A stretch of DNA of 64,000 nt, from positions 147,633 through 211,632 of the forward strand of contig NZ_JAMXFJ010000004.1 in assembly GCF_025460805.1 (NCBI RefSeq), read 5' to 3'. The notes under the pieces were generated by a model. It was not told the DNA's origin, did no database searches, and saw only the letters and a list, made by a program, of their open reading frames with translations. Every line of letters starts with the position of its first letter. Positions within the stretch are counted from its first letter, which is position 1. The position numbers and the translations under genes are program-made. Below are positions 1 to 8,712 of the stretch, in pieces. This DNA comes from Microvirga sesbaniae. Lineage in GTDB: Bacteria > Pseudomonadota > Alphaproteobacteria > Rhizobiales > Beijerinckiaceae.

Positions 1-10
1 CCGATATGGG

Positions 11-1333
11 TTACCGATCCGCTGGCCAACGCGTGTGGAGTTCGTCAAGCACGAAGACATGAGCATGGCTCAAGGTACGCCCTTGGATACGCCCATCGTG
101 TACGTGTTGGTGATCCGGTGCGAGATTATCATGAGTGTGGGCAAGGACCTCTGGATCCCTCCTCGGCCAAAGGCGCACGGCAGACACAGTTGCCAGCATG
201 GCAAGGCCGCCGAGCAGCAAGAAGGTGCTCGGCAAGCCGATTGTCGCTCCGAGCCATCCGGCCAATGGATAGTTGATCAACCAGCACATGTGAGTGAACG
301 AAAACTGCGCTGCGAAAACAGTTGCACGGTCATGGTCGCCGGATGAACGGCGGATGAGCCGTCCCGCCGGGGTCTGGATCAGACCGTAACCCATCCCAAG
401 GACGAGCATAATGGGCAGGATCAGAGTGAAACTTTCAATAAAGCCCGCTGCCAGCATCCCCAGGATGATGAAGCCCGCGCCAATCAGCATGGCTTTTCGA
501 TCTGCGACAACTTCCAGCAGATACGGGACACACAACGCGGCGATCATTGACCCTGCACCGTATGTGGCGAGGGCCAGGGCGGTCGCAGTTTGGGTCAGCC
601 CCATGTTCGCCTGGACAAGGACCACGGTGTTGACGATGATCATCGCGCTGCCACACGAGGCAACAAAGGAAAAGGCAAGCAGTCCTCTCAGCCTCGGTGT
701 CCCGATATAGATACGCATTCCTGTAAGGGTTCTTTTTGCGATCCTGTCCTGCAGGATGATCCGGCGCGCTGGGAGGATCGTTACGGCAATGAACGCTGCC
801 GACGCCAAGAAGCCAAGCACGGTCCCAGCGAAGAGCTCATGAAAGCTAAAGAAGGTGAGCAGCAATGCCGCGATCACCGGGCTGACGACGCTTTCCAAAT
901 CATAGGTCAACTGTGTCAGCGACAGCGCACGCGTGTAGTCTCGCTCATCCGGCAGAACATCCGGAATGGTGGCTCGCATTGTCGGCGTGAAGCCAGCGGA
1001 CGCCGCCTGGAGCACGAAGATCAGGCAGTAGATCTGCCAGACCTCCGTCACGAAGGGAAATGCGACCATGACGGCGGCCCTCAGCAGGTCGAGCCCGACG
1101 AGAATGCTCTTGCGCGAGAAGCGCTCGGCCAATGCTGCTGCGATGGGAGCGAGGCTGACGCTGGCGATCATCTTGATGGCGAGCGCTGTTCCTAAAACAG
1201 ACCCGGCTTGGGCGCCCGCGATGTCGTACGCCATTAGGCTCAGCGCAACCGTGGCAAGACCTGTTCCGAGCACCGCCACGAGCTGCGCAATGAAGAGGGA
1301 GCGAAAGGTTTTGTTCGCGAGGATCGAGAGCAT
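11..1333 (-). CDS. MFS efflux transporter with His-rich C-terminus
   Basis: Encodes a 440-residue inner-membrane protein with about 12 hydrophobic segments and the layout of the major facilitator superfamily. The last roughly 45 residues are rich in histidine (HTHDN, DHQHVHDG, SHAHVF), a feature seen in NreB-type nickel/cobalt exporters and relatives. The sequence therefore suggests a drug or metal-ion exporter; the substrate cannot be read from it. The gene is complete: the TAA stop lies at the very edge of the window, and the ATG start is preceded by GAGGA about 12 bases upstream. It stands alone, with 221 bases to the next gene on the same strand. The fold is clear and the metal specificity is only a guess. 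Confidence 0.85.
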   Translation of the reverse strand: MLSILANKTFRSLFIAQLVAVLGTGLATVALSLMAYDIAGAQAGSVLGTALAIKMIASVSLAPIAAALAERFSRKSILVGLDLLRAAVMVAFPFVTEVWQIYCLIFVLQAASAGFTPTMRATIPDVLPDERDYTRALSLTQLTYDLESVVSPVIAALLLTFFSFHELFAGTVLGFLASAAFIAVTILPARRIILQDRIAKRTLTGMRIYIGTPRLRGLLAFSFVASCGSAMIIVNTVVLVQANMGLTQTATALALATYGAGSMIAALCVPYLLEVVADRKAMLIGAGFIILGMLAAGFIESFTLILPIMLVLGMGYGLIQTPAGRLIRRSSGDHDRATVFAAQFSFTHMCWLINYPLAGWLGATIGLPSTFLLLGGLAMLATVSAVRLWPRRDPEVLAHTHDNLAPDHQHVHDGRIQGRTLSHAHVFVLDELHTRWPADR

Positions 1334-1554
1334 GAGGGCGAGTATTCCTCGATATGGGTTTCAGGCATAGGGCATAGGCACTGGACGGTGGGTGCTGCGC
1401 AGTCTGACAGTTGATGAGCGGCTGCGGTCTCGCTTCGAAGCGCCAGGCATGTTCGACCGGCCGCGATCCCGCGTCCAATTGCCTTGGATTCCGCCGGCGC
1501 AGGTAGATGTCATGCTGACGTGACCCGTTCCAGGCATCGTCTCGATGTCTCTCC

Positions 1555-2574
1555 TCAATAGCCCCGCCGGCGGTCAATCACGCCCTCCATCGGAAGTCCC
1601 GAGCGGTGCCGCTCGATGAGCCGGCAGACACGCTGGGCGGCCGCTTGGGGGAGGGTTGTGCTCGCGATATGCGGAGTGACGATGACCTGTGGGTGCCTAA
1701 GGAGAGGATGGTCCGCCGCGGGAGGCTCGTCCTGCAGGACGTCCAGGATGGCGCAATCGATCCGCCCGCTCGCGAGAGCGGCGATCAGGTCATCTTCGAT
1801 GAGATGTCCCCCGCGGCCCACATTGAGCAGCCTCGCGCCCATGGGGAGTTGCTCGAAGGTAGCGCGGCATAGAATTCCCCGCGTCTCGTCCGTGAGAGGC
1901 AGCAAGCAGATGAGGATGTCGCAGCCGGACAGGAAAGCCCCAAGTTCCTTGAGGCCGGCAAAGGTCTGCATCCCATCGATGGTCTTGGGTGACGCGCTCC
2001 AGCCCCGCAGCGGAAAGCCGAAGGTCTGCAGAGCCTCCGCCACCGCGTGTCCGAGGATCCCAAGCCCCATGATGCCGACCCGGCGTTCCACCGCCCGATG
2101 CAGAGAGCGGTGGCTCCAGCGCCCCGCCTGTTGATCGGCGACGAAGTGCGGAAGGTCCCTGTGCAGAGCCAAGACTCCCAAGGTCGCATACTCAACCATG
2201 CCGCGCGTTAGATCAGGGTCGAGCATGCGCACGACCTTCACGTGCGGGGGGATCGCATCCAAGTTGAGTTGGTCGATCCCAGCTCCGATGCTGAAGAGAA
2301 CCTTCAGATTTGGCAGCGCGCTTTCAAGGTCCGGAGGGGGAACCCAGGCGACGAGGTACTCGACCTCTTCCGCTATCCCGATCTCCGGCCAAATGCGGAA
2401 CGAAGCCTCGGGAAGCTGTGACTGGAACATCTCGTGCCAGACTGCGCCTCTGACAGGATCCGACTTGTAGGCGACCGCGATGGGTCGCAACGCGTCCCGA
2501 CCGCCGAGCGAGGGCCGAGGCTCGCCAATCCGCTGTATCTCGCTTGCAATCGTTCCGGTGCTCTGGCTCATCAT
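1555..2574 (-). CDS. D-2-hydroxyacid dehydrogenase (GhrA-like glyoxylate/hydroxypyruvate reductase)
   Basis: A 339-residue cytoplasmic NAD(P)-dependent dehydrogenase that reduces 2-oxo acids such as glyoxylate or hydroxypyruvate. The Rossmann loop GIMGLGILG is at residues 167-175. The catalytic triad expected of the family is present: Arg254 in NVGRGG, Glu283 in QDEPP and His302 in TPHIAS. The short substrate domain matches the GhrA subgroup better than phosphoglycerate dehydrogenases. The ATG overlaps the stop of the upstream broken FAD-oxidoreductase gene (ATGATGA), so the two were probably co-translated. The first 25 residues are not typical and translation could start a little later. A role in disposing of a keto-acid from amine oxidation is inferred from context. 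Confidence 0.85.
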   Translation of the reverse strand: MMSQSTGTIASEIQRIGEPRPSLGGRDALRPIAVAYKSDPVRGAVWHEMFQSQLPEASFRIWPEIGIAEEVEYLVAWVPPPDLESALPNLKVLFSIGAGIDQLNLDAIPPHVKVVRMLDPDLTRGMVEYATLGVLALHRDLPHFVADQQAGRWSHRSLHRAVERRVGIMGLGILGHAVAEALQTFGFPLRGWSASPKTIDGMQTFAGLKELGAFLSGCDILICLLPLTDETRGILCRATFEQLPMGARLLNVGRGGHLIEDDLIAALASGRIDCAILDVLQDEPPAADHPLLRHPQVIVTPHIASTTLPQAAAQRVCRLIERHRSGLPMEGVIDRRRGY

Positions 2575-3215
2575 GCTGCTTTCTGCTGGGCGAAGTGCCC
2601 GATCCGACCGGCATCGGCCGGAATGCTCCTGCGGCCCGTGTCAATGAGTTCGGTTATCACGACGTCCACCGCTGGCCTGGAAGCCTGTGCCGCAGAAGCC
2701 GGATGCGTAAAACAGTCCGGGTATCTTCTCGCTCGAACCCATGATGGGCAGATCGTCCGGCAAATAGCTCTCAATGCCGCTCCACACCGGATGATCCGCA
2801 CAGCCACGATCCCGGGCAGCAACCGTCGCAGTTGGGGCGCCTGGTGGAGGGTGTTCTCAGGGCCCACATGGGCCCGACAGGCCTCGAGATCGACCGGCCC
2901 ACGATTGCCGCCGCCGAACACGATGGGGCCGCAGGTGACCTGGCGCAGATAGACCGTCTCCAGAGCCAGGGGAGAACTCACACCCAAGACGGGCGCGATC
3001 CGGTACGGGAGCGGCTCCGTGACGACCGTTTGCGGGCCACGGGCCATGAGAGGTATGGGCTCGCCGAAGCGGGACGACATGGCTCTTGCCCAGGCGCCGG
3101 CGGTCACCCAGAGGGTATGTCCATCCAGCGCCGTTTGGCGGACGCCATCCATCTCGATGGGGCGCCGATCCCGCTCGGCAACCCGGACAATACGCGCGGG
3201 CATAGCACCTCTCAT
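2571..3215 (-). pseudogene. Broken FAD-dependent oxidoreductase (DAO family), C-terminal half with frameshifts
   Basis: The reading frame resembles the second half of D-amino-acid dehydrogenase/sarcosine-oxidase-beta-like proteins (WVTAGAWARAM, then GPQTVVTEPLPY, then ETVYLRQVTCG). It loses similarity after LPGIVAVRIIR. Shifting by one base near 2768 restores VWSGIESYLPDDLPIMG and then PGLFYASGFCGTGF. A second shift near 2660 returns to the original frame, which then reads ELIDTG. The N-terminal FAD-binding half is absent and I found no trace of it in the 310 bases upstream. This is a 5'-truncated, doubly frameshifted relic that ends on the start codon of the downstream dehydrogenase. Sequencing error could explain the frameshifts but not the missing half. 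Confidence 0.8.
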
Positions 3216-3525
3216 AACAACGATGACGAAAGGTTACGGAAAGTCGGTCGAGATTCTCCGCCTCTGTCGAGCCCTTAGCGTGGCGATTATTGCGGAGATG
3301 CCCGAACAGGCAGCAGTTTCTGCCGCGATACCGCGTTGCTCCTGGCCCTCGCCGGGCAGCCTTCCCAGTCGATTTGCTCATCCTGCCCGCCCCCGGGAAG
3401 CAGAATGCGCTGTTGCCGCCGCGCTGGCGAATATCTTTTGCCGAATGCCCATGCCACCTCCGTAACATCTGCTTCGCGCTCGGGCTTACGGTTGAGGCTG
3501 CAACAACGAAGGGGCAGGTTCATCC
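3216..3525. other. Intergenic, no gene recognised
   Basis: No frame here resembles a known protein or the missing N-terminus of the neighbouring FAD pseudogene. It must hold the promoter of the rightward FAD oxidase. A purine-rich stretch (GAAGGGGCAGG) about 10 bases before the ATG at 3526 is its likely ribosome site. Confidence 0.5.
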
Positions 3526-4629
3526 ATGGCGCGCATCGTCATCATTGGTGCAGGGATCGTTGGACTATCGGTGGCTCGTGCCGCCCTGAAGAAGGGCCAT
3601 GAGGCCATCATCCTGGAACAGGGTCCTGTCCCGAATCCTCAGGCCGCCTCCTTCGACCTGCATCGGATGATCCGGTACCAGTATGGGTCTGCCGAGGGCT
3701 ATACCCGCATGGTCACGAGCGCCTTCGACGCGTGGGACCGGCTCTGGGACGACCTAGGTGCCGATCACTTCGAGAATACCGGGAGCATCGCCGTCTCGCT
3801 GGCGCCCAACGACTATGCGGAAAAATCCCTAAAAACGTTCCAGGCCATCGGCCTCGATCACGCGGTCTTGGACCGCGAGGGTGTGGAGCGCCTGTGTCCG
3901 CACCTGACCCTGCCGGAGGGCGCTTGGGGCGTCGTCGCCGCGCGCGGCGGGCCCCTCTTCGCCAGCCGGATCGTCACCGACCTCGCGCAATGGGTGGTGG
4001 ATCACGGAGCCGAGATCGAGGCGAACTGCAAGGTGGTCCGCGTCGACCCTGAAAACGGCATCGCCGAGCGGGCAGACGGTACGACGGTGGAGGGCGATCT
4101 CCTCGTCATCGCCGCGGGAGCCTGGCTTCCCGGCTTGCTGCCGGACCGCTACGGGGAGAACGCAGTCTACCGCCAGGGACTCTGCTATGTTGAGCCGCCG
4201 GCCCGCTACAAGGAATCGTGGCGCAACGCCCCCGCCATTGCCTCCTTGGGTGATCATACAGGCTACACCCTGCCCGATCGCCGCGGCGCCGGCCTGAAGA
4301 TCGGCTACAGCGCTCATCGCAGGCTCGCGCGGCCGGAGCAGACCGGTTTCGACTCGGATCTCGAGGCCGAGAGCGCGGCAATCCTGGGGGCATTCAAGCC
4401 CTATTTCAACGAACCGGACGGTTACCGGCCTACGCGGATCCAGGTGGGCTTTTACGTCCTCGACCCCTCGCGCCGTTTCAAGCTCGACCAACTCGGGCGA
4501 GGCCTCGTGGTGACGAACTGCGATGGCCAGATGTTCAAGTTCGGCCCGCTTCTGGGCGAGCGCATCGTCGGCATGTTCGACGGGGCCGAATCCGCTGCAG
4601 ACCTCTCCCGCTGGGCCGCCGGCCACTGA
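3526..4629 (+). CDS. FAD-dependent oxidoreductase (DAO family, monomeric sarcosine oxidase-like)
   Basis: A 367-residue flavoprotein beginning directly with an ADP-binding fold, IIGAGIVGLS (GxGxxG at residues 8-13), and ending with the GLVVTNCDGQMFKFGPLLGE segment that contacts the flavin in sarcosine and N-methyl amino-acid oxidases. Its length matches monomeric oxidases of the DAO superfamily (about 370-390 residues). The likely reaction is oxidation of a secondary amine or amino acid with release of an aldehyde or imine; the substrate is unknown. Only 22 bases separate it from the aldehyde dehydrogenase that follows, so the two probably form an oxidase-aldehyde dehydrogenase operon. Confidence 0.85.
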   Translation: MARIVIIGAGIVGLSVARAALKKGHEAIILEQGPVPNPQAASFDLHRMIRYQYGSAEGYTRMVTSAFDAWDRLWDDLGADHFENTGSIAVSLAPNDYAEKSLKTFQAIGLDHAVLDREGVERLCPHLTLPEGAWGVVAARGGPLFASRIVTDLAQWVVDHGAEIEANCKVVRVDPENGIAERADGTTVEGDLLVIAAGAWLPGLLPDRYGENAVYRQGLCYVEPPARYKESWRNAPAIASLGDHTGYTLPDRRGAGLKIGYSAHRRLARPEQTGFDSDLEAESAAILGAFKPYFNEPDGYRPTRIQVGFYVLDPSRRFKLDQLGRGLVVTNCDGQMFKFGPLLGERIVGMFDGAESAADLSRWAAGH

Positions 4630-4651
4630 ACTCCGCAATAGGACAACCGCC

Positions 4652-6130
4652 ATGCTCGACTTCGATCCGAATACCGTTTCCATTCCCAACGGTCACTTCA
4701 TCGACGGGGCGCTCGTCACCGATCGCGGCGACACGCTGCCGGTCCGTCGTCCATCCGACAACCATATCTATGCGGACCTGCCGATCGCGTCCGTCGAGAC
4801 GGTGGATCGCGCGGTGTCGTCCGCGCAGCGCGCCTTCGAGATATCGGACTGGGCCTCCGGCGCCCCGCGCAACCGGGCCCGCATCATGCGGCGCTGGGCG
4901 GACCTTATGGAGGCCAACGGGGGGGAGTTGGCCAAGCTCGAGGCGTTGGGTTCCACACGGCCGATCAAGGACGTGCTCGCGGTCGACCTCCCCTATGGTG
5001 CGGACTGCCTCCGGTTCTTTGCTGAATGGGCGGACAAGCTCGGGGGCGACGTGGCGGCCACCCGCTCCGATCATCTGGGCCTGATGATTGCCGAACCCTA
5101 CGGCGTTGTCGCCTGCATCGCACCCTGGAACTTCCCCATCACGCAAGCTCTCACCAAAATCGGCCCGGCTCTTGCGGCGGGCAATGCCGTGGTCCTCAAA
5201 CCCTCCGAAATGACGCCGTTCTCGGCCGTGCGTCTGGCTGAGCTGGCCATTGAGGCGGGCATGCCGCCGGGCATTCTCAACGTCGTCCACGGCACCGGCG
5301 CCGTGACGGGCGACGCCATGTGCCGTCACCCGCTGGTCGGCAAGATCTCCTTCACCGGCTCCACGCGTACCGGAGCCGCCATCATGGCGGCCAGTGCCGA
5401 GAGCGGTGTCAAACCCCTCACCTTGGAGCTGGGTGGCAAGAGTCCGCAGCTCGTCTATGCCGACGTGCCCGATCTCGGCCGGGTGGCGCGCGCCATCTCC
5501 AATTCCATTCTTGGCAATGCCGGGCAGGTTTGCGTGGCGGGCTCACGGCTGATCGTGCAGCGTAAGGTGCAGGACCAGCTCCTCGACCGGCTCATCACGC
5601 TGGCCAAGGATGTACACCCCGGACCGACCTGGCGCGCGGACACATCTTTCGCTCCGATCATTTCCACACCTCAGCTCGACCGCATCGACGGCATCGTCCG
5701 GCGGACCGTGGCGGAGGGTGCCGAAGCGGTCATCGGCGGACGGCGGGTGATGTCGATCCAGGACGGTGCCTTTTACGAGCCCACCATTCTCACCGGCGTC
5801 TCGTCTCAGATGGAAGCGGCGCGCGAGGAGGTGTTCGGTCCTGTCCTAACGGTCCAGAGCTTCGACGACGAGGAAGAGGGGCTGACCCTGGCCGATCACC
5901 CGGTGTATGGCCTCGCGGCCGGAGTCTACACAGGCGATGTGAGCAAGGCTCTGCGCGCGGTGCGGAGCATCAAGGCCGGCACGGTCTGGGTGAACCGCTA
6001 CGGACGCACTGCGGACTACATCATTCCAACGGGCGGCTACAAGAGTTCCGGCATCGGCAAGGATCTGGGCCGCCAGGCGGTCGAGGCCAACATGCGGCTC
6101 AAGAGCGCCCTCATCGACTTCGCCGCGTGA
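4652..6130 (+). CDS. NAD(P)-dependent aldehyde dehydrogenase
   Basis: A 492-residue ALDH-superfamily enzyme oxidising an aldehyde to the acid. Visible active-site elements are the oxyanion Asn160 in IAPWNFP, general base Glu259 in LTLELGGKSP and nucleophile Cys294 in NAGQVCVAGSRL. The C-terminal FGGxxxSGxGxxxG motif appears in a variant form, TGGYKSSGIGKDLG. I start the gene at the ATG at 4652. The frame stays open further upstream, but that part overlaps the FAD oxidase and does not look like ALDH. It lies 22 bases after the FAD oxidase and probably removes the aldehyde that enzyme makes. The substrate could be a betaine-, 4-aminobutyr- or semialdehyde. Confidence 0.9.
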   Translation: MLDFDPNTVSIPNGHFIDGALVTDRGDTLPVRRPSDNHIYADLPIASVETVDRAVSSAQRAFEISDWASGAPRNRARIMRRWADLMEANGGELAKLEALGSTRPIKDVLAVDLPYGADCLRFFAEWADKLGGDVAATRSDHLGLMIAEPYGVVACIAPWNFPITQALTKIGPALAAGNAVVLKPSEMTPFSAVRLAELAIEAGMPPGILNVVHGTGAVTGDAMCRHPLVGKISFTGSTRTGAAIMAASAESGVKPLTLELGGKSPQLVYADVPDLGRVARAISNSILGNAGQVCVAGSRLIVQRKVQDQLLDRLITLAKDVHPGPTWRADTSFAPIISTPQLDRIDGIVRRTVAEGAEAVIGGRRVMSIQDGAFYEPTILTGVSSQMEAAREEVFGPVLTVQSFDDEEEGLTLADHPVYGLAAGVYTGDVSKALRAVRSIKAGTVWVNRYGRTADYIIPTGGYKSSGIGKDLGRQAVEANMRLKSALIDFAA

Positions 6131-6435
6131 TGTCATGAGCGAGACAGACCATTCCATTCACCGACCAATCGGTGTCGTCACGCTGAAAGCCGCACCAGCA
6201 ATCCGTGCTGCAGAGGCCGCATCAATCGGCATGATGTTCCTCCGGACACGGCACAAAGCGCAACGCTTGCTTCTTGGACGATCCTACAGTTCACGAGGTG
6301 CCGTTGAACGTGCCGCTTCCGAGGCCTCGGCGTGCAGCGATCGCTGCAGGGTTCCACGAAAGCGTCCGTCCACTGGCGAGTGCCACACCAACTGATCCAT
6401 TCCACGCCGCCAGGAACAAACAGAGGCTGATCCTC
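6131..6435. other. Intergenic, nothing recognised
   Basis: The open frames in this 305-base stretch show no recognisable protein. The HAD-like gene frame extends back to 6274, but the extension lacks family similarity, so I treat it as leader. Confidence 0.4.
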
Positions 6436-7104
6436 ATGACCACACTCAGGCCAAAGTACATCTCGTTCGACTGCCACGGCACGCTCATCTACTTCGAGAT
6501 GGCTCCGGTGGCCCGGAAGGTCTATGCGGACCGGGTGAGCGCCGACAAGTTGGACGCCTTTACCCGTGACTTTTCCGCCTACCGGCTGGACGAAGTTCTT
6601 GGGGCATGGAAGCCCTATTCCGAGGTGGTGCGTAACTCGATTGCCCGGACTTGCAAGCTCTGGAATATCGAATTCCGGGAAAGCGATGCTGAATTCATCT
6701 ACAACTCGGTCCCCACGTGGGGTCCTCATCCGGACGTGCCTTTAGCGCTCGCTCAGGTCGCCAAGCACTTTCCCCTGGTCATCCTCTCGAACGCCGACAA
6801 CAGCCAGATCCGCTCGAATGTGGAGAAGCTCGGAGCGCCGTTCCATGCGGTGTTCACGGCCGAGGATGCGCAATCCTATAAGCCGCGCATGCGCGGCTTC
6901 GAATACATGATGGACAAACTGGGCTGTGGCCCGGAAGACCTGCTGCATGTCTCGTCGAGCTTCCGCTACGACCTCATGACGGCACACGATCTGCACATCA
7001 CGAACAAGGTGTGGGTGAACCGCGGGCACGAGCCGCCGAATCCATACTACGGCTACCATGAGATTAAGGACATCTCCGGATTGCCGGGCCTGCTCGGCCT
7101 CTAG
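6436..7104 (+). CDS. HAD-superfamily hydrolase (haloacid dehalogenase type II-like)
   Basis: A 222-residue cytoplasmic hydrolase. The first HAD motif is FDCHGTL with nucleophile Asp12. Motif II is ILSNAD, and KPRMRGFEYM followed by HVSSSFRYDLMTAHDL resembles motifs III and IV. The size and the RGHEPPNPYYGYHEIKDISGL ending fit the (S)-2-haloacid dehalogenase subgroup, many members of which are phosphatases. The ATG at 6436 puts the motif at the family's usual place; upstream in-frame starts would add 54 unrelated residues. It follows the FAD oxidase/ALDH pair on the same strand and may dephosphorylate or dehalogenate a related metabolite, but the substrate is unknown. Confidence 0.8.
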   Translation: MTTLRPKYISFDCHGTLIYFEMAPVARKVYADRVSADKLDAFTRDFSAYRLDEVLGAWKPYSEVVRNSIARTCKLWNIEFRESDAEFIYNSVPTWGPHPDVPLALAQVAKHFPLVILSNADNSQIRSNVEKLGAPFHAVFTAEDAQSYKPRMRGFEYMMDKLGCGPEDLLHVSSSFRYDLMTAHDLHITNKVWVNRGHEPPNPYYGYHEIKDISGLPGLLGL

Positions 7105-7155
7105 GAAGCGTAGCCGGCTTTGAAGCCACACAAAGCGGAGCTTTGCTCATGCAAG

Positions 7156-7177
7156 GGGCGAGATTGGTTTCTCGCCC
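7156..7177 (+). terminator. Terminator-like hairpin after the HAD gene
   Basis: Inverted repeat GGGCGAGA / TCTCGCCC with a 6-base loop, 52 bases after the HAD stop codon. There is no clear T-run, so strength is uncertain. Confidence 0.5.
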
Positions 7178-7290
7178 TGCTTAAACGCTGCGGATTGTGA
7201 TACATCATATCTCACTGCTGACAGCCGACAGCGTCGATCTGCATAGATTTTCTGCAAAGCTGAGCCGAAGAAATAAGCAATTGTCGATTT

Positions 7291-7310
7291 TATGATTGTT
7301 GACAATCATA
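7291..7310. promoter_or_regulatory. 20-bp perfect palindrome, candidate GntR operator
   Basis: TATGATTGTTGACAATCATA has 9-bp perfect arms around a central TG. The core TTGTTGACAA fits the TTGT-N-ACAA type of site bound by GntR regulators of the FadR/FCD class. It is about 120 bases upstream of the first gene of the operon that itself encodes such a regulator at 10558. Autoregulation and control of the transporter are inferred. Confidence 0.6.
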
Positions 7311-7410
7311 CAACTAGGTTCATCATAAAGGCATGGATGGTATCCGCAGCGCTCCTCGGTCTCTTCGACTAGCCAACGATGGCACAGGCCGATCTTCAGA
7401 AAGCCGGATC

Positions 7411-8688
7411 ATGAAACTTGCATCATATTGGCTCGAAACAGCGCCTCCCTTCACCGGCGAGACCTCAGGCCCCCTCGCCGGCCGGGCTGACGTTGCGGTC
7501 ATCGGGGCAGGCTTCACCGGGCTCTCGGCAGCCCTCGCGCTCGCGAAGAACGGTGCCGACGTCGTTCTGATCGAAGCAAGCCGCGTCGGCGCCGGCGCTT
7601 CAGGGCGCAATGGAGGACAGTGCAACAACGGTCTCGCGGCCGATTTCCGCAGCACCGTCGAGCGGCTTGGGCTCGCCCAGGCCCGAACGCTCTATCGCGC
7701 CTACGACGCAGCGGTCGACACGGTCGAGCGGCTTGTCAATGAGGAAGGAATTGATTGCGACTTCGGCCGAACAGGCAAGATCAAGTTGGCCGCCAAGCCG
7801 GAGCATTATGAAAAGCTGGCCCGCACCCACGACGTGCTTGTCCGGGAAGTGGATCCGGACACCAAGCTGGTGCCGGCCTCGGCGATGCGCTCGGAGGTCG
7901 GCACCGACCGCTATCACGGTGGCCTCGTGTTCGGCAAAAGCGCCAGCATGCATATGGGAAAGTTCGTGCATGGCTTGGCCAGCGCAGCCGCGCGGCACGG
8001 CGTGCGCATCTACGAGAACGCCCCCGTCACGAAACTAAATCGCGTCCATGGCTACGAGCATGAGGTCGTCACAGGCCGTGGCACGGTTCGGGCCTCCCAA
8101 GTTCTGCTCGCCACCGGCACCTCGACGGTTGGCCCCTTCTTTCATTACCGCCGGCGCATCGTTCCCATCGGCAGCTTCATCATCGTGACCGAGCCGCTGC
8201 CGATCGAAACCGTCAACGCTCTCATGCCGACCCGGCGGATGGCAACCGACTCGAAGAACGTCGGCTCCTACTTCCGCATCACGCCGGACAATCGCCTGCT
8301 GTTCGGAGGACGGGCCCGCTTCGCCATGTCGAACCCGCTCTCGGACGCCAAGAGCGGCAAGATCCTCGAGCGGACCATGCACACCGTGTTCCCTAGCCTG
8401 CGCGACGCGCGCATCGATTACTGCTGGGGCGGCCTCGTGGACATGACCGCCGATCGCCTGCCGCGTGCCGGCGAGCACGACGGCGTGTTCTATTCGATGG
8501 GCTACAGCGGCCACGGTACCCAGATGTCCACGCATATGGGTGTCGTGATGGGTGAGGTCATGAGCGGCAGGCCTGAAGCCAACATCTGGCGTGACATGGA
8601 CTGGCCTGCCATCCCCGGGCATTTCGGCCCGCCCTGGTTCCTGCCCTTCGTGGGAGCCTACTACCGCTTGCAAGACATCCTGCACTGA
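7411..8688 (+). CDS. FAD-dependent oxidoreductase (DAO family, PuuB/GlpO-like)
   Basis: A 425-residue flavoprotein with N-terminal FAD fold VAVIGAGFTGLSAALALAK and the family tag GASGRNGGQCNNG, as in gamma-glutamylputrescine oxidase and related amine oxidases. The C-terminal YSMGYSGHGTQMSTHMG closes the flavin site. The ATG at 7411 gives the usual short leader (MKLASYWLETAPP). An earlier in-frame ATG at 7333 would overlap the promoter region. It is first gene of a run of six on the same strand (oxidase, two permeases, regulator, two ATPases). Its substrate is therefore probably what the transporter imports, an amino acid, polyamine derivative or modified peptide. Confidence 0.87.
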   Translation: MKLASYWLETAPPFTGETSGPLAGRADVAVIGAGFTGLSAALALAKNGADVVLIEASRVGAGASGRNGGQCNNGLAADFRSTVERLGLAQARTLYRAYDAAVDTVERLVNEEGIDCDFGRTGKIKLAAKPEHYEKLARTHDVLVREVDPDTKLVPASAMRSEVGTDRYHGGLVFGKSASMHMGKFVHGLASAAARHGVRIYENAPVTKLNRVHGYEHEVVTGRGTVRASQVLLATGTSTVGPFFHYRRRIVPIGSFIIVTEPLPIETVNALMPTRRMATDSKNVGSYFRITPDNRLLFGGRARFAMSNPLSDAKSGKILERTMHTVFPSLRDARIDYCWGGLVDMTADRLPRAGEHDGVFYSMGYSGHGTQMSTHMGVVMGEVMSGRPEANIWRDMDWPAIPGHFGPPWFLPFVGAYYRLQDILH

Positions 8689-8712
8689 GGCGAACGGGGA
8701 GAGGACAAGACC

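Noticed and set aside
4523-4651. Extended N-terminus for the aldehyde dehydrogenase
   Set aside because: These codons overlap the end of the FAD oxidase gene and have no ALDH similarity; the ATG at 4652 gives the standard length.
6135-6395. Possible small gene between the aldehyde dehydrogenase and HAD genes
   Set aside because: The 86-codon frame is Arg/Ser/Ala-rich, lacks a family and has no convincing ribosome site.
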